From the NCBI GenBank assembly GCA_963854835.1, contig OY978525.1, positions 75,493,628 through 75,557,627 of the forward strand: a DNA stretch of 64,000 nt, read 5' to 3'. The stretch comes from Megamerina dolium (taxonomy: Eukaryota; Arthropoda; Insecta; Diptera; Megamerinidae). Shown here one piece after another: positions 1-9,744 of this stretch. Numbering within the stretch: position 1 is the first letter of the stretch; each line of letters starts with the position of its first letter. The notes beneath the pieces were generated by a model. It was not told the DNA's origin. It was given only the letters and a program-made list of their open reading frames with translations, and made no database searches. The translations under genes were made by a program, and so were the position numbers.

Positions 1-1
1 A

Positions 2-962
2 ATGATTCAAGCCAAAATCCTACTTCAAGAACTATGGCTTAATGGCGTAGATTGGGATGAGTGTGTTAAACCGAAATCACTCATGAAATGGAATCAGTTT
101 GTGGAAAGTTTACCCGCTATTAGCGAGATTGAAATTCCAAGATGGGTCCAGTTCTCTCCTGATAAAAGAGTTCAATTACATGGATTCTGTGATTCTTCTG
201 AGAAAGCATATTGCGCGGCTTTATACTTACGCATCCAAGGAAACGATAACAATATCTCGTCACATCTTCTAGTCTCCAAAGGTAAAGTTGCTCCCATAAA
301 AACGGTTAGTCTCCCACGATTAGAATTGTGTGGAGCGGTTTTACTCTCAAAACTGGTCAAGTCTATCCGTTTGCAACTTGGACTTCACAATTGTCAGCTA
401 TTTCTCTGGTCTGACTCCGAAATTGTGTTAGCGTGGCTAGAAAAGCGCCCTTGTATGTGGAAAACTTACGTCGCGAATCGTACTTCTCAGATTTTGAATA
501 ATGTTGGCAATGCTACTTGGCGGCATGTTCTAAGTGCTGATAACCCGGCTGATTTAGGAACGCGTGGATGTAAACCACAAGAATTAATAGCGAATTCTCT
601 CTGGTGGCATGGACCTCACTGGCTTGTAAAATCTCCCGATTTTTGGCCAACTTCAATGCCTCACGTACCAAACAAGTCGGCTGAGGAAAGTGGAAGCATT
701 CCACACAGGTGAAGAAGAAGACATTCTCGATCGCTTCTCTTCGCTACCGCGCGCTTTTCGCGTAATTGCGTATATGTTCCGCTTTGTGCACAATAGCTCT
801 GCTAACGTTCGCAAATCCAATTGTAGAACTGTTATTCCTCTATCCCACTAAGAGATACAGTTTGTAAAATTCCGACTAATTTCAGTAACCCAGTCTCGTT
901 ACTACCCAAAAGAACGAGCTTCGCTACTCGAATCGAAGGCCATTAGCAAAAAGAGCTCTCTT
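2..962 (+). pseudogene. BEL/Pao pol fragment, RNase H region
   Basis: The fragment opens inside pol of a BEL/Pao LTR retrotransposon. It shows the conserved BEL sequence around [18 protein letters not shown] (residues about 57-74), then [16 protein letters not shown], then the RNase H-like motif [11 protein letters not shown] and the NPADLGTRG box. These lie between the reverse transcriptase and integrase in this superfamily. The first frame stops at 710. Homology resumes in another frame at about 723 (DRFSSLPRAFRVIAYMFRF) and meets a TAA at about 849 before the integrase. The copy therefore has at least one frameshift and one nonsense change and is not functional. The upstream RT, protease and gag lie outside the window. 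The BEL/Pao assignment is firm; the exact family is unknown. Confidence 0.88.
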
Positions 963-2206
963 TTGGTGTTGAATCCCATGCTAGATAAAGAAGGTATTAT
1001 GAGAGTGAATGGTCGGCTTGTTCTTGCTGCGCTAAGCTACAACGAGCGTCATCCTATCATCATTCCCGATAGCTCTCGATACTGCACACTTTATCTCGTA
1101 TATATTCATACTTTGCTTCTTCACGCTGAGCAGAGCTTGATGTTTCGTGTGGTTAGACAGGAGTACTATGTTCCTCGTCTGAAACCACAAATTAAAAAAT
1201 GCATTTTCCAATGCAAAGTTTGTACTATTTACAAGCAGAAAACTCGATCTCAAATTATGGCAGCCCTTCCTCCCGAACGCTGTAACTTCTCTTTACCATT
1301 TTCCACTACTGGAATTGATTTTGCTGGACCATTTCAGATCAAAGCTTCCACTTTGCGTACTTCCACCTTCATAAAGGGGTACGTTGCCGTATTTGTATGC
1401 TTCTCCACGAAAGCTATACACTTGGAATTATGCTCTGATTTAACAACAGATGCGTTCCGAGCGGCATTTGTCCGATTCTCTGGACGACGAGGTTTGCCAA
1501 GCAAAATCATGACAGATAATGGTAAAACATTTGTTGGTGCTCAACGATCTCTGAGCAAAGAATTTTCGAAATTTCTCAAAGAAGTTTCTTTCGATATCTC
1601 CAGCAAGTATGGTACTCAAGGACTTGACTGGAGTTTTATTCCTCCAAGTGATCCACATATGGGTGGCTTATGGGAATCAGGTGTCAAGAGTTTTAAAACT
1701 CATTTCAAGAAGGTGGCCGGCAACCATAAGTTTACTTTTGAAGAATTTGCTACCTTGCTCGCTAAGATAGAGGGCGTACTCAACTCACGACCTCTATCTC
1801 CCTTGTCTCAAGATTCTTCAGAACTCAATGCTCTTACTCCAGGACATTTTCTTCGTGGTGCACCTCTTATGGCACCACCAGAACCTAACGCAGAAAATCT
1901 CTCTCTGGTTAACCGTTGGGAGAAGCTAAAGGTGTTACATCACTTCAATTCAGCCGTCGATGGAAAGAAGAGTATCTGAAGGATCTACACAAAAGGTACA
2001 AATGGAAATACCCATTGAAGGAACTTCAAGAAGGAGAATTCGTCGTCATAAAGGACGAACTACTTCCCCCAAACGAGTGGCGTCTTGGCCGAATTTTAAA
2101 GCTGCATCGCGGTGTCGATACTCACATCCGCATTGCAGACGTGCGTACTCAAAATGGCGTTATAACTCGTCCAATTGTGAAGCTATGCGTTCTACCGCTC
2201 GCGTAG
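963..2206 (+). pseudogene. BEL/Pao integrase and C-terminal domain (DUF5641-like)
   Basis: This is the downstream half of the same BEL/Pao pol. A zinc-binding region (H-H then KCIFQCKVC) precedes an integrase catalytic core with D in GIDFAGPF, D in IMTDNGKTF and E in GGLWESGVKSFK, the D-D-E triad of retroviral-type integrases. A frameshift at about 1916-1979 breaks the ORF. The remaining frame (EEYLKDLHKRYKW to IVKLCVLPLA, ending at 2206) matches the DUF5641-like C-terminal domain that follows BEL integrases. Its role would be insertion of element cDNA into the genome. The catalytic residues survive, but the frame is broken and this copy is dead. Confidence 0.88.
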
Positions 2207-2349
2207 AATAACGCATTCTTTTTTCATTCGCTCACGCCTGCTTGCGCTCCTCTCAGCTGAGCGCAATATTATAAAGCTCAAATACTGATACTTCCCTCTA
2301 ATGTTGTATCTTTTGTTTGTTTATTTCTCAGCCTCGTGAAGCCTTGAAG

Positions 2350-2868
2350 ATGAATACGTGCCAGTTGTGTCATCTGAAGCATGCGCTGCGTTTTTGCCGC
2401 TGTTTCAAAGAGATGCAGCCACCCCAGCGTAAACGCGTCGTGAAGGCGCACAAATACTGCGTCAACTGCTTGGCGAGATCGCATGCAACTGCAGAGTGTG
2501 ACTCACCAGGCAGTTGTAAAAAGTGTGGACTTGGCCATCATACGCTGCTGCACATCGACGCACCAGCAGACACAAGACGACGTCCACAGCCGATGCGGGA
2601 TCTGAAGGGTTCCAATCTGAAGTCTGGTGCCACTTCTCGACGCCAACAGCAAGCCCGGAAGCGGACCCAACCCAAGCCGAAAAGGGCGGATAAGACGAGA
2701 GAGCACCGTGGCGTCGAATCCCGAAGCCGAGCCATCCGAAAAACAACTACCGGACTTCAGACCAGAGGGCGACAAACTCGCAATTTGCTGGAGGCGGCAG
2801 TTAAAACCCTAGATGGGCTTCGCAAAGCCCTTAATGTTGCACTCGTGCAAGGGGGCCGGGATGTTTAG
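2350..2868 (+). CDS. Zinc-knuckle ORF downstream of BEL/Pao integrase
   Basis: An open frame starts at ATG 2350 (an upstream in-frame ATG at 2317 is possible) and ends at 2868. The N-terminal 75 residues hold a cysteine/histidine array: CQLCHLKHALRFC, KYCVNCLARSHATAEC and CKKCGLGHHTLLH. This resembles the zinc-binding region of BEL/Pao gag-type proteins. The rest is Arg/Lys-rich and low complexity, ending with LDGLRKALNVALVQ. It begins about 145 bp after pol and ends across a purine-rich stretch before a possible LTR, so it occupies the env-like position of the retroelement. Its function is unknown; nucleic-acid binding is an inference from the zinc knuckles. It could also be a displaced gag fragment. 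Confidence 0.55.
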   Translation: MNTCQLCHLKHALRFCRCFKEMQPPQRKRVVKAHKYCVNCLARSHATAECDSPGSCKKCGLGHHTLLHIDAPADTRRRPQPMRDLKGSNLKSGATSRRQQQARKRTQPKPKRADKTREHRGVESRSRAIRKTTTGLQTRGRQTRNLLEAAVKTLDGLRKALNVALVQGGRDV

Positions 2869-3047
2869 GCCACCCTGTGCTAGTGCTATCTATTGCCGGC
2901 AGATGGCGCTGCCTGCTTCGTTTCGACACTTCGTCTCTATGGCGAAGGTGTTGAATTATATTTTTTCGGCGACGATTCGAGGTTTTTTTGCATGGCGGCT
3001 TTTTTTCTTTCTGTTGTAAAATAATTAACTGACTGGTAGATATTACA
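2862..3047 (+). repeat. Possible 3' LTR (truncated?) of the BEL/Pao element
   Basis: A G-rich tract (GGGGGCCGGGA, 2851-2861) that could act as the polypurine tract is followed directly by TGTTTAGGCC at 2862, a typical LTR start. The 3' limit is a guess at ACA near 3047; no second copy is present to test it. Confidence 0.3.
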
Positions 3048-3076
3048 GATTTAACCGAGAAAGCTTACTGAGATGT

Positions 3077-3514
3077 GATAACAGCTTCAAGCAATTTGGG
3101 TATAACATTCAATTTAGCATTGTTGCGATAATTGGAAGCATCTGATTTGGTTCCGTTTTTATGAAGCGGAATCAAATATGATTCTTTTCAACAATTTGGG
3201 AAATAACCAAGCTGGAGAGAAGCAATAAAAAGCCTAGATAGCAGTAGACATAGGCCATCAGCACAACTTTTCAGAACAGAGCTTGGAATATTATCAGGTC
3301 CAGGTAAATACGACATCTTTAAAGATCTGAGATGAAATAAGACATCTTGTGAACTTATGGATGGCATGCGATTCGAATCAAGGTTTGGAATCGGGTTGGC
3401 ATATGATGTATTGGTGTTGTACACTACTTCAGAGTAGGTAGTAGACCTGAAGAAGACAGCAAAAAAGTCAGAAACACCTCTTTCATAGCTAGATACACTA
3501 TTCTGCCATTTCAT
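3077..3514 (-). pseudogene. Non-LTR retrotransposon RT fragment (Jockey/BS-like)
   Basis: Minus-strand translation gives the endonuclease-to-RT linker and first RT block: LPGPDNIPSSVLKSCADGL, then LQLGYFPNC. After a one-base insertion near 3190 it continues as ESYLIPLHKNGTKSDASNYR and then LNVIPKLLEAVI. This is the fingers region of a non-LTR reverse transcriptase. The fragment has neither the endonuclease nor the catalytic YADD/FADD box, so it is a double-truncated relic. Its sequence differs from the two Jockey copies in the window, so it is another family. Confidence 0.75.
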
Positions 3515-3948
3515 TGTTGCAGGAAATTATTACTTTACGTTTGATATTAACAAACATATAAAAGCTTTCAAGTTTTTGTGGATGTAAGTTTTTAATTTAA
3601 TTTTTAATTTTTATAATTTTAATTTAATTTTTATAAATAATTCTTATAACATTTCAACTTTCAAGTTTGATAGCCATTTTTAAGGGCAGCGTATTCGGCG
3701 TAATTAACCAAACTTCCAACCCTTTTATAAGCCTTAAAAGAAGGAGTTCTTTAGTTCTTCAGCTTCAGTAATTCTTTAGTAGACCAAGGAGGACCTTCTC
3801 TCATAAATGAAATTACACCACGTTAATATTGCGATATTTTTATTTAACGTTTAAATTCTAATATAAAATTAAATTCAATCCTGTTCGATTACTAGAGCAT
3901 GTCAAAAATAATTACAAGACTTATTTTGCACTAACTGTACGCAGCACT
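3515..3948. other. AT-rich spacer, no gene seen
   Basis: The stretch is AT-rich with short T/A runs around 3590-3660. No long ORF, RNA gene or recognisable repeat end was found. Confidence 0.6.
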
Positions 3949-4214
3949 GGTGCCGTAGCTCAGCGGTTAGTGTGTTGGCTTTCCGATCTGTAGGTCGTGG
4001 GTTCTTCCGGGAGTAACAATTTGCCATGGAAAAACTTCTAAAAGAACTCTGTGACAAAGCTCAGAAAAGTGATGTCACAAGCGTTATGCCGTTCGGAACC
4101 GGTTAAAACAAAGTCCCTTCTAATACAGTCCAAAATTTAACACGTACAACAGTACTGGAAGAGAATCTCGGTCACATTGTCCTTCGGGGCTTATAAGTGT
4201 CACATATTTATTTT
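3949..4214 (+). mobile_element. tRNA-derived SINE, internally deleted copy
   Basis: The head GGTGCCGTAGCTCAGCGGTT matches a pol III A box, and TAGGTCGTGGGTTC a B box, as in a tRNA-derived SINE. The body and tail (GTGACAAAGCTCAGAAAA, ACAGTACTGGAAGAGAA, CCTTCGGGGCTTATAAGTG, then CACATATTTATTT) recur in copies at 12465, 16985 and 33304. This copy lacks about 80 bp just after the B box compared with the 33.3-kb copy. No clear target duplication was found. Confidence 0.8.
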
Positions 4215-4784
4215 AAACATTTTTTTATAAGCAATATAAAAAATGTACTTCAAATTTAATTTGCGACTTTGCATTGATCTATATATGTTTGCTCTTTAAC
4301 TCTCGAAATTGAATTACCTATTTCTCAAGAAATTCAGCAACAACAAAACATCTTCCGTCATATGAACCTGGCTTGTGCCATTACTTTTGAATAAGTTTCC
4401 AGTTCAGCTTAAGAACGTAATCGATTTTATTGCGATTTGCGGAGACTGCAAATGCAACCTTCTCTTGACATTTCAAGCATGCTCATTTTTTTGGCAGGAA
4501 AAAATACAAATTTATTATTTCTGTAAGGACTAATTTTTCGTACTTTTCGTACGACACAGTGAGTTAAAGAGTGAGTGTTTACTTAAGTACTGGACACTCA
4601 AATTTATAAGCAAATAGAATATCTGAAAAATTATAGTGAAAAGTTTAATTTTGATATTTTGGACACCAGTATAAATATATATTACTTAGTAAAGCTGAGT
4701 ATTCAGGTCTTGAGAAAAGCCAAATTACCAATTTCTATTTCTCCCTGCAATATTAGTTACAATATATAGTAATTATCATTTCTC
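4215..4784. other. Spacer, no gene seen
   Basis: AT-rich sequence without a long ORF. Nothing was recognised between the SINE tail and the RTE-like fragment. Confidence 0.55.
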
Positions 4785-5049
4785 ATAATGTGGCCCAGAT
4801 ACTCTGACTTCCTTCGCTTTATAGTTACAACCAGTGGCCGCTTTCTTTGGACTCGTCGCAATACTTCTGTATTAGTCACTCTATCTGTCCAAGGTATTTT
4901 AAAAATTCTGCGATAAATCCACATTATGCTTCTAATCTATTTAAGTCTGTGGTTTTAATAGTTCATATATCCATGCCATAAAGTACAACGGACCATACAT
5001 AGCATTTAATGAATCGCATTTTCAGATGCATGTTAAAGTCATGATTGCT
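4785..5049 (-). pseudogene. RTE-like non-LTR ORF fragment, C-terminal part
   Basis: The minus strand reads NHDFNMHLKMRFIKCYVWSV, then VLYGMD, and in a shifted frame IPWTDRVTNTEVLRRVQRKR and TIKRRKSEYLGHIMR. These are the thumb and C-terminal motifs of RTE-type endonuclease/reverse transcriptases. It is the continuation of the fragment at 9367-9743; the Jockey element at 5062-9354 separates the two. Frameshifts and an internal stop show it is a relic that predates the Jockey insertion. Confidence 0.75.
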
Positions 5050-5060
5050 AAATTAATAAG

Positions 5061-5091
<31 letters not shown>

Positions 5092-5352
5092 GCTTTTTTA
5101 TTGGATCTTTCTAAAATTACTTAGAAACTAACAATAAGTAATCAAATCTTACAAACTAAATAAAATTATGTGATATTCCCAACGTTCCATCACAATTTGT
5201 TGAGTCACGAGGTATAGCAATTTCACAGCATATTCAGTGTGTCTTTTCTTTTTAATCGACGATGCCCCGTGCTCAGCAACAATTGCCTAGCAAGGGGATT
5301 AGGATGACTGTGTAATTTTTGAATGTAGCTTCTGCAAGACATTGCAACTTCC

Positions 5353-6453
5353 TCAGAAATTGTGGGTACATTTAAATCTCGATGGATGGATGGTAACGTT
5401 CCTCATATACCAAGGCGCGTTTACAATAATTCGCAGACACTTGGATTGTATTCGCTGCAATTTTTCGATATTTGAGGGAGATGCGGTGCCCCAAAACTGA
5501 ATACCATAAGTCCAGATTGGCTTCAGGATTGCTTTATATAATAGCACTTTGTATTCGAGATTCAACTTTGATCTTTTGTGTATCAGCCACCATAACTGAT
5601 TAATTTTAAGCTTGATCTGAGTTTTCTTTGCCTCTATGTGATTTTTCCAGGTCAGCCTTCTGTCGAGGTGAATACCCAAGTACTTTGTTGAGGAACATTG
5701 TGGAACTGATTGGCCATTAATTTTAAGTGGGGGACATGTATCTAGCCTTAGCGTGAAGGTTACATGTACGCTCTTTGATTCATTGACTTTTATACGCCAT
5801 TTTGCTAGCCAGATTTCGAGAGAATCGATATGAGTCTGCAGGAGTTTAGTAGCTTCTATGGGGTTAGAGCGAGAACACAATATTGCCGTATCATCTGCAA
5901 AGGTCGATATAAATGTATAGTTATTGCTGGGCATATCTGTAGTGTATAAGAGATACAGTAAGGGGCCCAAAACGCTTCCCTGAGGAACGCCAGCGTGAAT
6001 ATCCAATGTATTTGGTGTGTAATCCTTGTGATGTAAGAGAAATTGTCTTTTCGTGAGGTAGCTACTAAGCAATGAGGAGACATTTGCAGGCAGTAATAGT
6101 TTGAGTTTGTAAATAAGGCCATCGTGCCATACTTTATCGAAATCTTGAGTGATATCAAGTAAGACAGCTGAGCAATACTTTTTTTCTTCAAAAGTGTTCC
6201 TTATCAGAGTTACAATGCGGTGGACTTGTTCTATTGTGCCGTGCTGTGTTCTAAATCCAAACTGATGTTGAGGAATCAGTTGGTTGAGATTAATAAATGG
6301 AGTTATATTCATGACAATTAGCTTTTCGAATACTTTAGAGAGTAGAGGCAGGAGGCTGATAGGTCTGTACGATGCAACTTTTGTAGGGTCTCTTCCTGGT
6401 TTTGCTATCATAATAATTTTTGAAGTTTTCCTGTTTAATACGAAGGATAGCAT
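5353..6453 (-). pseudogene. Jockey copy 1 ORF2: reverse transcriptase part
   Basis: Reverse transcriptase domain: ASYRPISLLPLLSKVFEKL, HQFGFRTQHGTIEQVHR, GVPQGSVLGPLLYLLY and the catalytic FADD box in FISTFADDTAILCSR. It copies element RNA at the nicked target (target-primed reverse transcription). The frame is separated from the endonuclease part by a 13-bp deletion relative to copy 2 near 6433 and by a frameshift in the A-rich linker near 6550. The final residues past the thumb run to a stop at 5353. The domain is recognisable and nearly complete, but it cannot be made as one protein with the endonuclease. Confidence 0.85.
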
Positions 6454-6547
6454 TGAAAATGTGCATCAGATGAATTACTGAAGCCGGAGGTAGCTCTTTT
6501 ATCATTTTACCGGTAATTTTATCTGGACCAGGTGATTTTTTTTGGGT

Positions 6548-7858
6548 TTAAATCTTTATATCTTTGAATATATCCTTTTTTTTAATTTTGAGCGTTATTG
6601 AGCAAGATTGAGAAGTTAATTTTGGTAATGAGGACTGTGAAGAGGGTGGATTGGGTGTAAACAAACTTTTTAGGTGGTTTGCAAAAGCCAAACCCTTCTC
6701 ACAGTTGCTTCTAGCCCAATTACCGTCACTCAAACGGATGGGGGAATCAGTGAGAATTGGCCGATTTGAGTTTTTTGCTGATTTCCACAAAGAGTAGTCT
6801 GACGCTTCACCAGGTGTTAATTTCGCTATGTGCTCTTCTAACTCTTTGTTGTTTTTATTTTTTAAGGCTTGCTTTAACTTTCGAGTGCAGTGCTGTAGCT
6901 GTGTTTTCAGATTCGGTGATCTGAATTCTTGCCATTGTCTTCGGAGTCTTCTTTTCTGTCTTACTAGCAATTCAATATCGGCTGGTATGTATGGGCTATA
7001 GATTGATTGCTTGCATACCTTTGTGCAGGTGGCTGAGCTGAGAGCTAATGAGAGCAGCTGGTTGAATTTTTCGAGTGCTGAGTCTACATCGTGTCCATTT
7101 CTTAATACAGTACTCAGAGGAAGATGGGAATTTATATATTTCTTGAATTTTAACCAGTCTATTTTCTTTCTAACGCAATTGCCTTGTGGGCTTGGTGATT
7201 TTATAGATATTACCGTGGGTGAGTGGTCAGATGATAGATCATAATTACACTCTGTGGAGATATTTTCCATCTGCAAACCTTTGGCGACTCCAAAGTCTAT
7301 GAGATCGGGTATTTTCCTCTTGTCCGTCGGCCAATATGTCGGTTGACCATTTGAAATAACATCGTAGCCGTGGTTAGTGATGATTGAACATAGTCTTCGG
7401 CCTTTTGGAGTTATTAAGCGGGAGCCCCAGTGAGTGTGTTTGGCGTTGAAATCGCCAGCAACCAAGAATTTGCTACCAAGAGTTGAGAAAAATTCTTTAT
7501 ATTGCTGTTCGGTAATACTGTATCTTGGGAGACAGTATATCGCAGATATTACTAGCTTAGAGATGTATTCTTCCAAACATATAGATGTTGCTTGCAAGTA
7601 GACGCTACTGAAATCTTCGAGAACATGATGTTTTATTCTGCTTTTTATCAATATGGCAGTTCCTCCGCGTGCCTTACCATGCGGATGATTTGTGGTGTAC
7701 AGTTTGTAATATGATATTTGGTAGCAATTGTTGTCAGTGAAATGGGTCTCAGATATGAAAATTATGTCGATTTGGCTGGATTCAAGGAATTGAATTAGCT
7801 CCAAACGGTGCTGGCTTAAGCCGTTGGCGTTCCAGTGGCATATTTTGAGACAACTCAT
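6548..7858 (-). pseudogene. Jockey copy 1 ORF2: endonuclease part
   Basis: ORF2 starts at 7858 with MSCLKICHWNANGLSQHRLE, the start of an apurinic-type endonuclease. Conserved steps follow: FISETHF, VAGDFNAKHTHWGSR, IPDLIDFGVAKGL and SSDHSPTVIS (catalytic D/H). Its ATG overlaps the stop of ORF1 as ATGA, so stop/restart translation is likely. The frame breaks in a homopolymer-rich linker before the RT. The domain nicks the target DNA strand. Confidence 0.85.
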
Positions 7859-9286
7859 GGTCTGGATAGCAATGTTTGGAGTAACATCGATTGATTTTTC
7901 ATCATTTCTTGCATCATTGTTTGCATTGAGTTCATGAATTGGTTCATATTCTGAATTAATGTTTGAAGCAAATGTTCAAGGGTACTTGGCTGTTGGGTGG
8001 GCAGTGAGTGTTTCTGCTCATTATTTACATTGCTTTGTTGGTGTGGGTTTTGTTTTAACACGCTAGCGTATGAATTGGTTTGATTCTTGTTTGGGATTGC
8101 AGAGAAGAATTGTGTTGCATCAATATTTTGTCTCTTACTTGAGTTGGCTATCTGAGTTTGCCCAACTGGTTTTAGAGGTTGATTGCTAGCGGAGAAATTT
8201 AGCTTTAGGGTTGTATATACTGGGCAACCTCTATAATTTGCGGTGTGATTACCTCCACAATTGCTGCATTTTTTCATGCTAGCATCGCCTTTAGATTTTG
8301 GGCATATGTTTGATTTATGGAGATCTCCACAAATCACACAAACAGCTGGCAGGGTACAATATGTCTTAGTATGTCCATATTCTTGGCAGTTACTGCACTG
8401 AGGAGGTCCAGTTCTCTTATGGGGTTCTTCGATTTTGATTTTGCGATGCAATAAATATCGAATTTTATATATTGGGTGTACTTCACCCTGATATGTGTAG
8501 TAATTCTTTTTTACAGCATCAAATTCCACAATTACTTTGCGATAATGAGTTTCGCTGTAGATTTGCACTTTCGTTTCCTCAATTTGGCCTTTGCGAATAG
8601 GAACAACGTGGAAATTCTTTGGTCCTATAAGACTTATAATTCTGGAAATAAACTTATCTGAGTTGCGTTCTCTTAAGAAAATGGGTGGGGGTTTGAAATA
8701 TTTCTTGGAGATAATATTTTCGTCACTTTCATCACCTGAAAGCAAAGCGTATCTATTTTCCGAACTAATAGGGGCAGTGTTCTGCTTTTGAATTTTTGTT
8801 GAATTCATTTGTTTTGAATTTTGTGGACTTCTTTTTCGCTTTACTACAGTAATGTAGCGCTCAATTCCAGTTTGATCAGCAACTGGTTCTTTATTAGTCA
8901 TCGCACTAGTTGCTTTAACTACTGGGTCATGCACTTCAGTAGAAAGGCCGTTATTTGTTTGCTTTGATGTTGTAGCTGTTGGTGTTACAGCAGGAGAAGC
9001 GCATTGTACACTCCACGGTATAGAGGGAGATAGTATGTCCCGAGAGAACAAATTATTTTTTTTTGTCTGTATTTATTGTTGTTGCAAATTTTGATGTAGT
9101 GTTAGAGTGAGGAATATGTACAGGCAAAAGATTTGCACTGTTACTTTCACTTGTGCAGTGTGTATCAACTGTTTTTTTTTATAATGCACTTATCGGGGGG
9201 GTTTGCGCGGGTGATTGCATATTATTGTTTACACACACATTAACAGGCGATTGCCGTTGCCGGAGAGGAGAGCGCTGAACACTCAC
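7855..9286 (-). pseudogene. Jockey copy 1 ORF1: gag-like RNA-binding protein
   Basis: ORF1 encodes a nucleocapsid-like protein with three C-terminal zinc knuckles: CSNCQEYGHTKTYC, CVICGDLHKSNIC and CSNCGGNHTANYRGC. The longest open part covers 7855-9051. The N-terminal segment, which matches copy 2, lies in another frame between about 9052 and 9286 because of a change in a T/A run near 9055. Compared with copy 2 it lacks 64 residues just before the knuckles, in frame, removing the PRE_C2HC-like region. It would coat element RNA; this copy is damaged. Confidence 0.85.
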
Positions 9287-9366
9287 CGAAAACAATCACT
9301 TTTCCGACTCTATCAAACACGTCCACTCTTATTAGTGACTTTCACGGAAGACGGAAATTAATAAGT

Positions 9367-9743
9367 AAAAACTTGTTCTTGCAGCTTCTATTCGGGCTCT
9401 TATTTTTTTTTTTTGTTGGATCCCAATCATCATTAATCCAACAGCCTAGATATTTGCAATTTTTCACTCCCTCTACATTTGCATTTTCAACTGTTTGACT
9501 TACATTTGTGTAAGTGTTTTTCCTACTAACAATCATATACTTTGTTTTGTTAACATTTATTTTTAAGCCGAATTTTTTGCTGAATAGCATCCTCTAACAG
9601 AGATTGAAGGCCATTAAAACTGTCAGCTACAAGGGTGGTGTCGTCTGCATATCTGATATTATTGATGTTAGTGCCATTCACTTTAATGCTAGCTTGTGAG
9701 TTGTGTAGTGCTTCTTGGAATATTCTTTCAGAATATATGTCAC
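9367..9743 (-). pseudogene. RTE-like non-LTR ORF fragment with YADD box
   Basis: Minus strand reads DIYSERIFQEALHNSQASIK, INNIRYADDTTLVADSFNG (catalytic YADD), then after a frameshift FGLKINVNKTKYMIVSRKN and GVKNCKYLGCWINDDWDPT. This is the palm and thumb of an RTE-type reverse transcriptase. It continues at 4785-5049 beyond the Jockey insertion. Its upstream side abuts the Gypsy fragment at about 9744. It is a relic. Confidence 0.78.
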
Positions 9744-9744
9744 A

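Larger units (their letters stand above)
5062..9354 (-). mobile_element. Jockey-type non-LTR retrotransposon, copy 1
   Basis: A minus-strand element of about 4.3 kb with two ORFs and a 3' poly(A) (T run from 5061). It is flanked by an exact 12-bp duplication AAATTAATAAGT at 5050-5061 and 9355-9366, so both ends are defined and the 5' end is not grossly truncated. It interrupts an RTE-like ORF whose protein homology resumes on the far side. It is very similar to copy 2 (46781-51317) but differs in its 5' leader and has a 192-bp in-frame gap in ORF1 and a 13-bp gap in ORF2. It is defective. Confidence 0.9.

Noticed and set aside
3949..4020. Possible tRNA gene (A and B boxes at 3949, 12465, 16985, 31911)
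   Set aside because: No acceptor stem or cloverleaf can be drawn, and the shared 3' body shows these are SINE heads.
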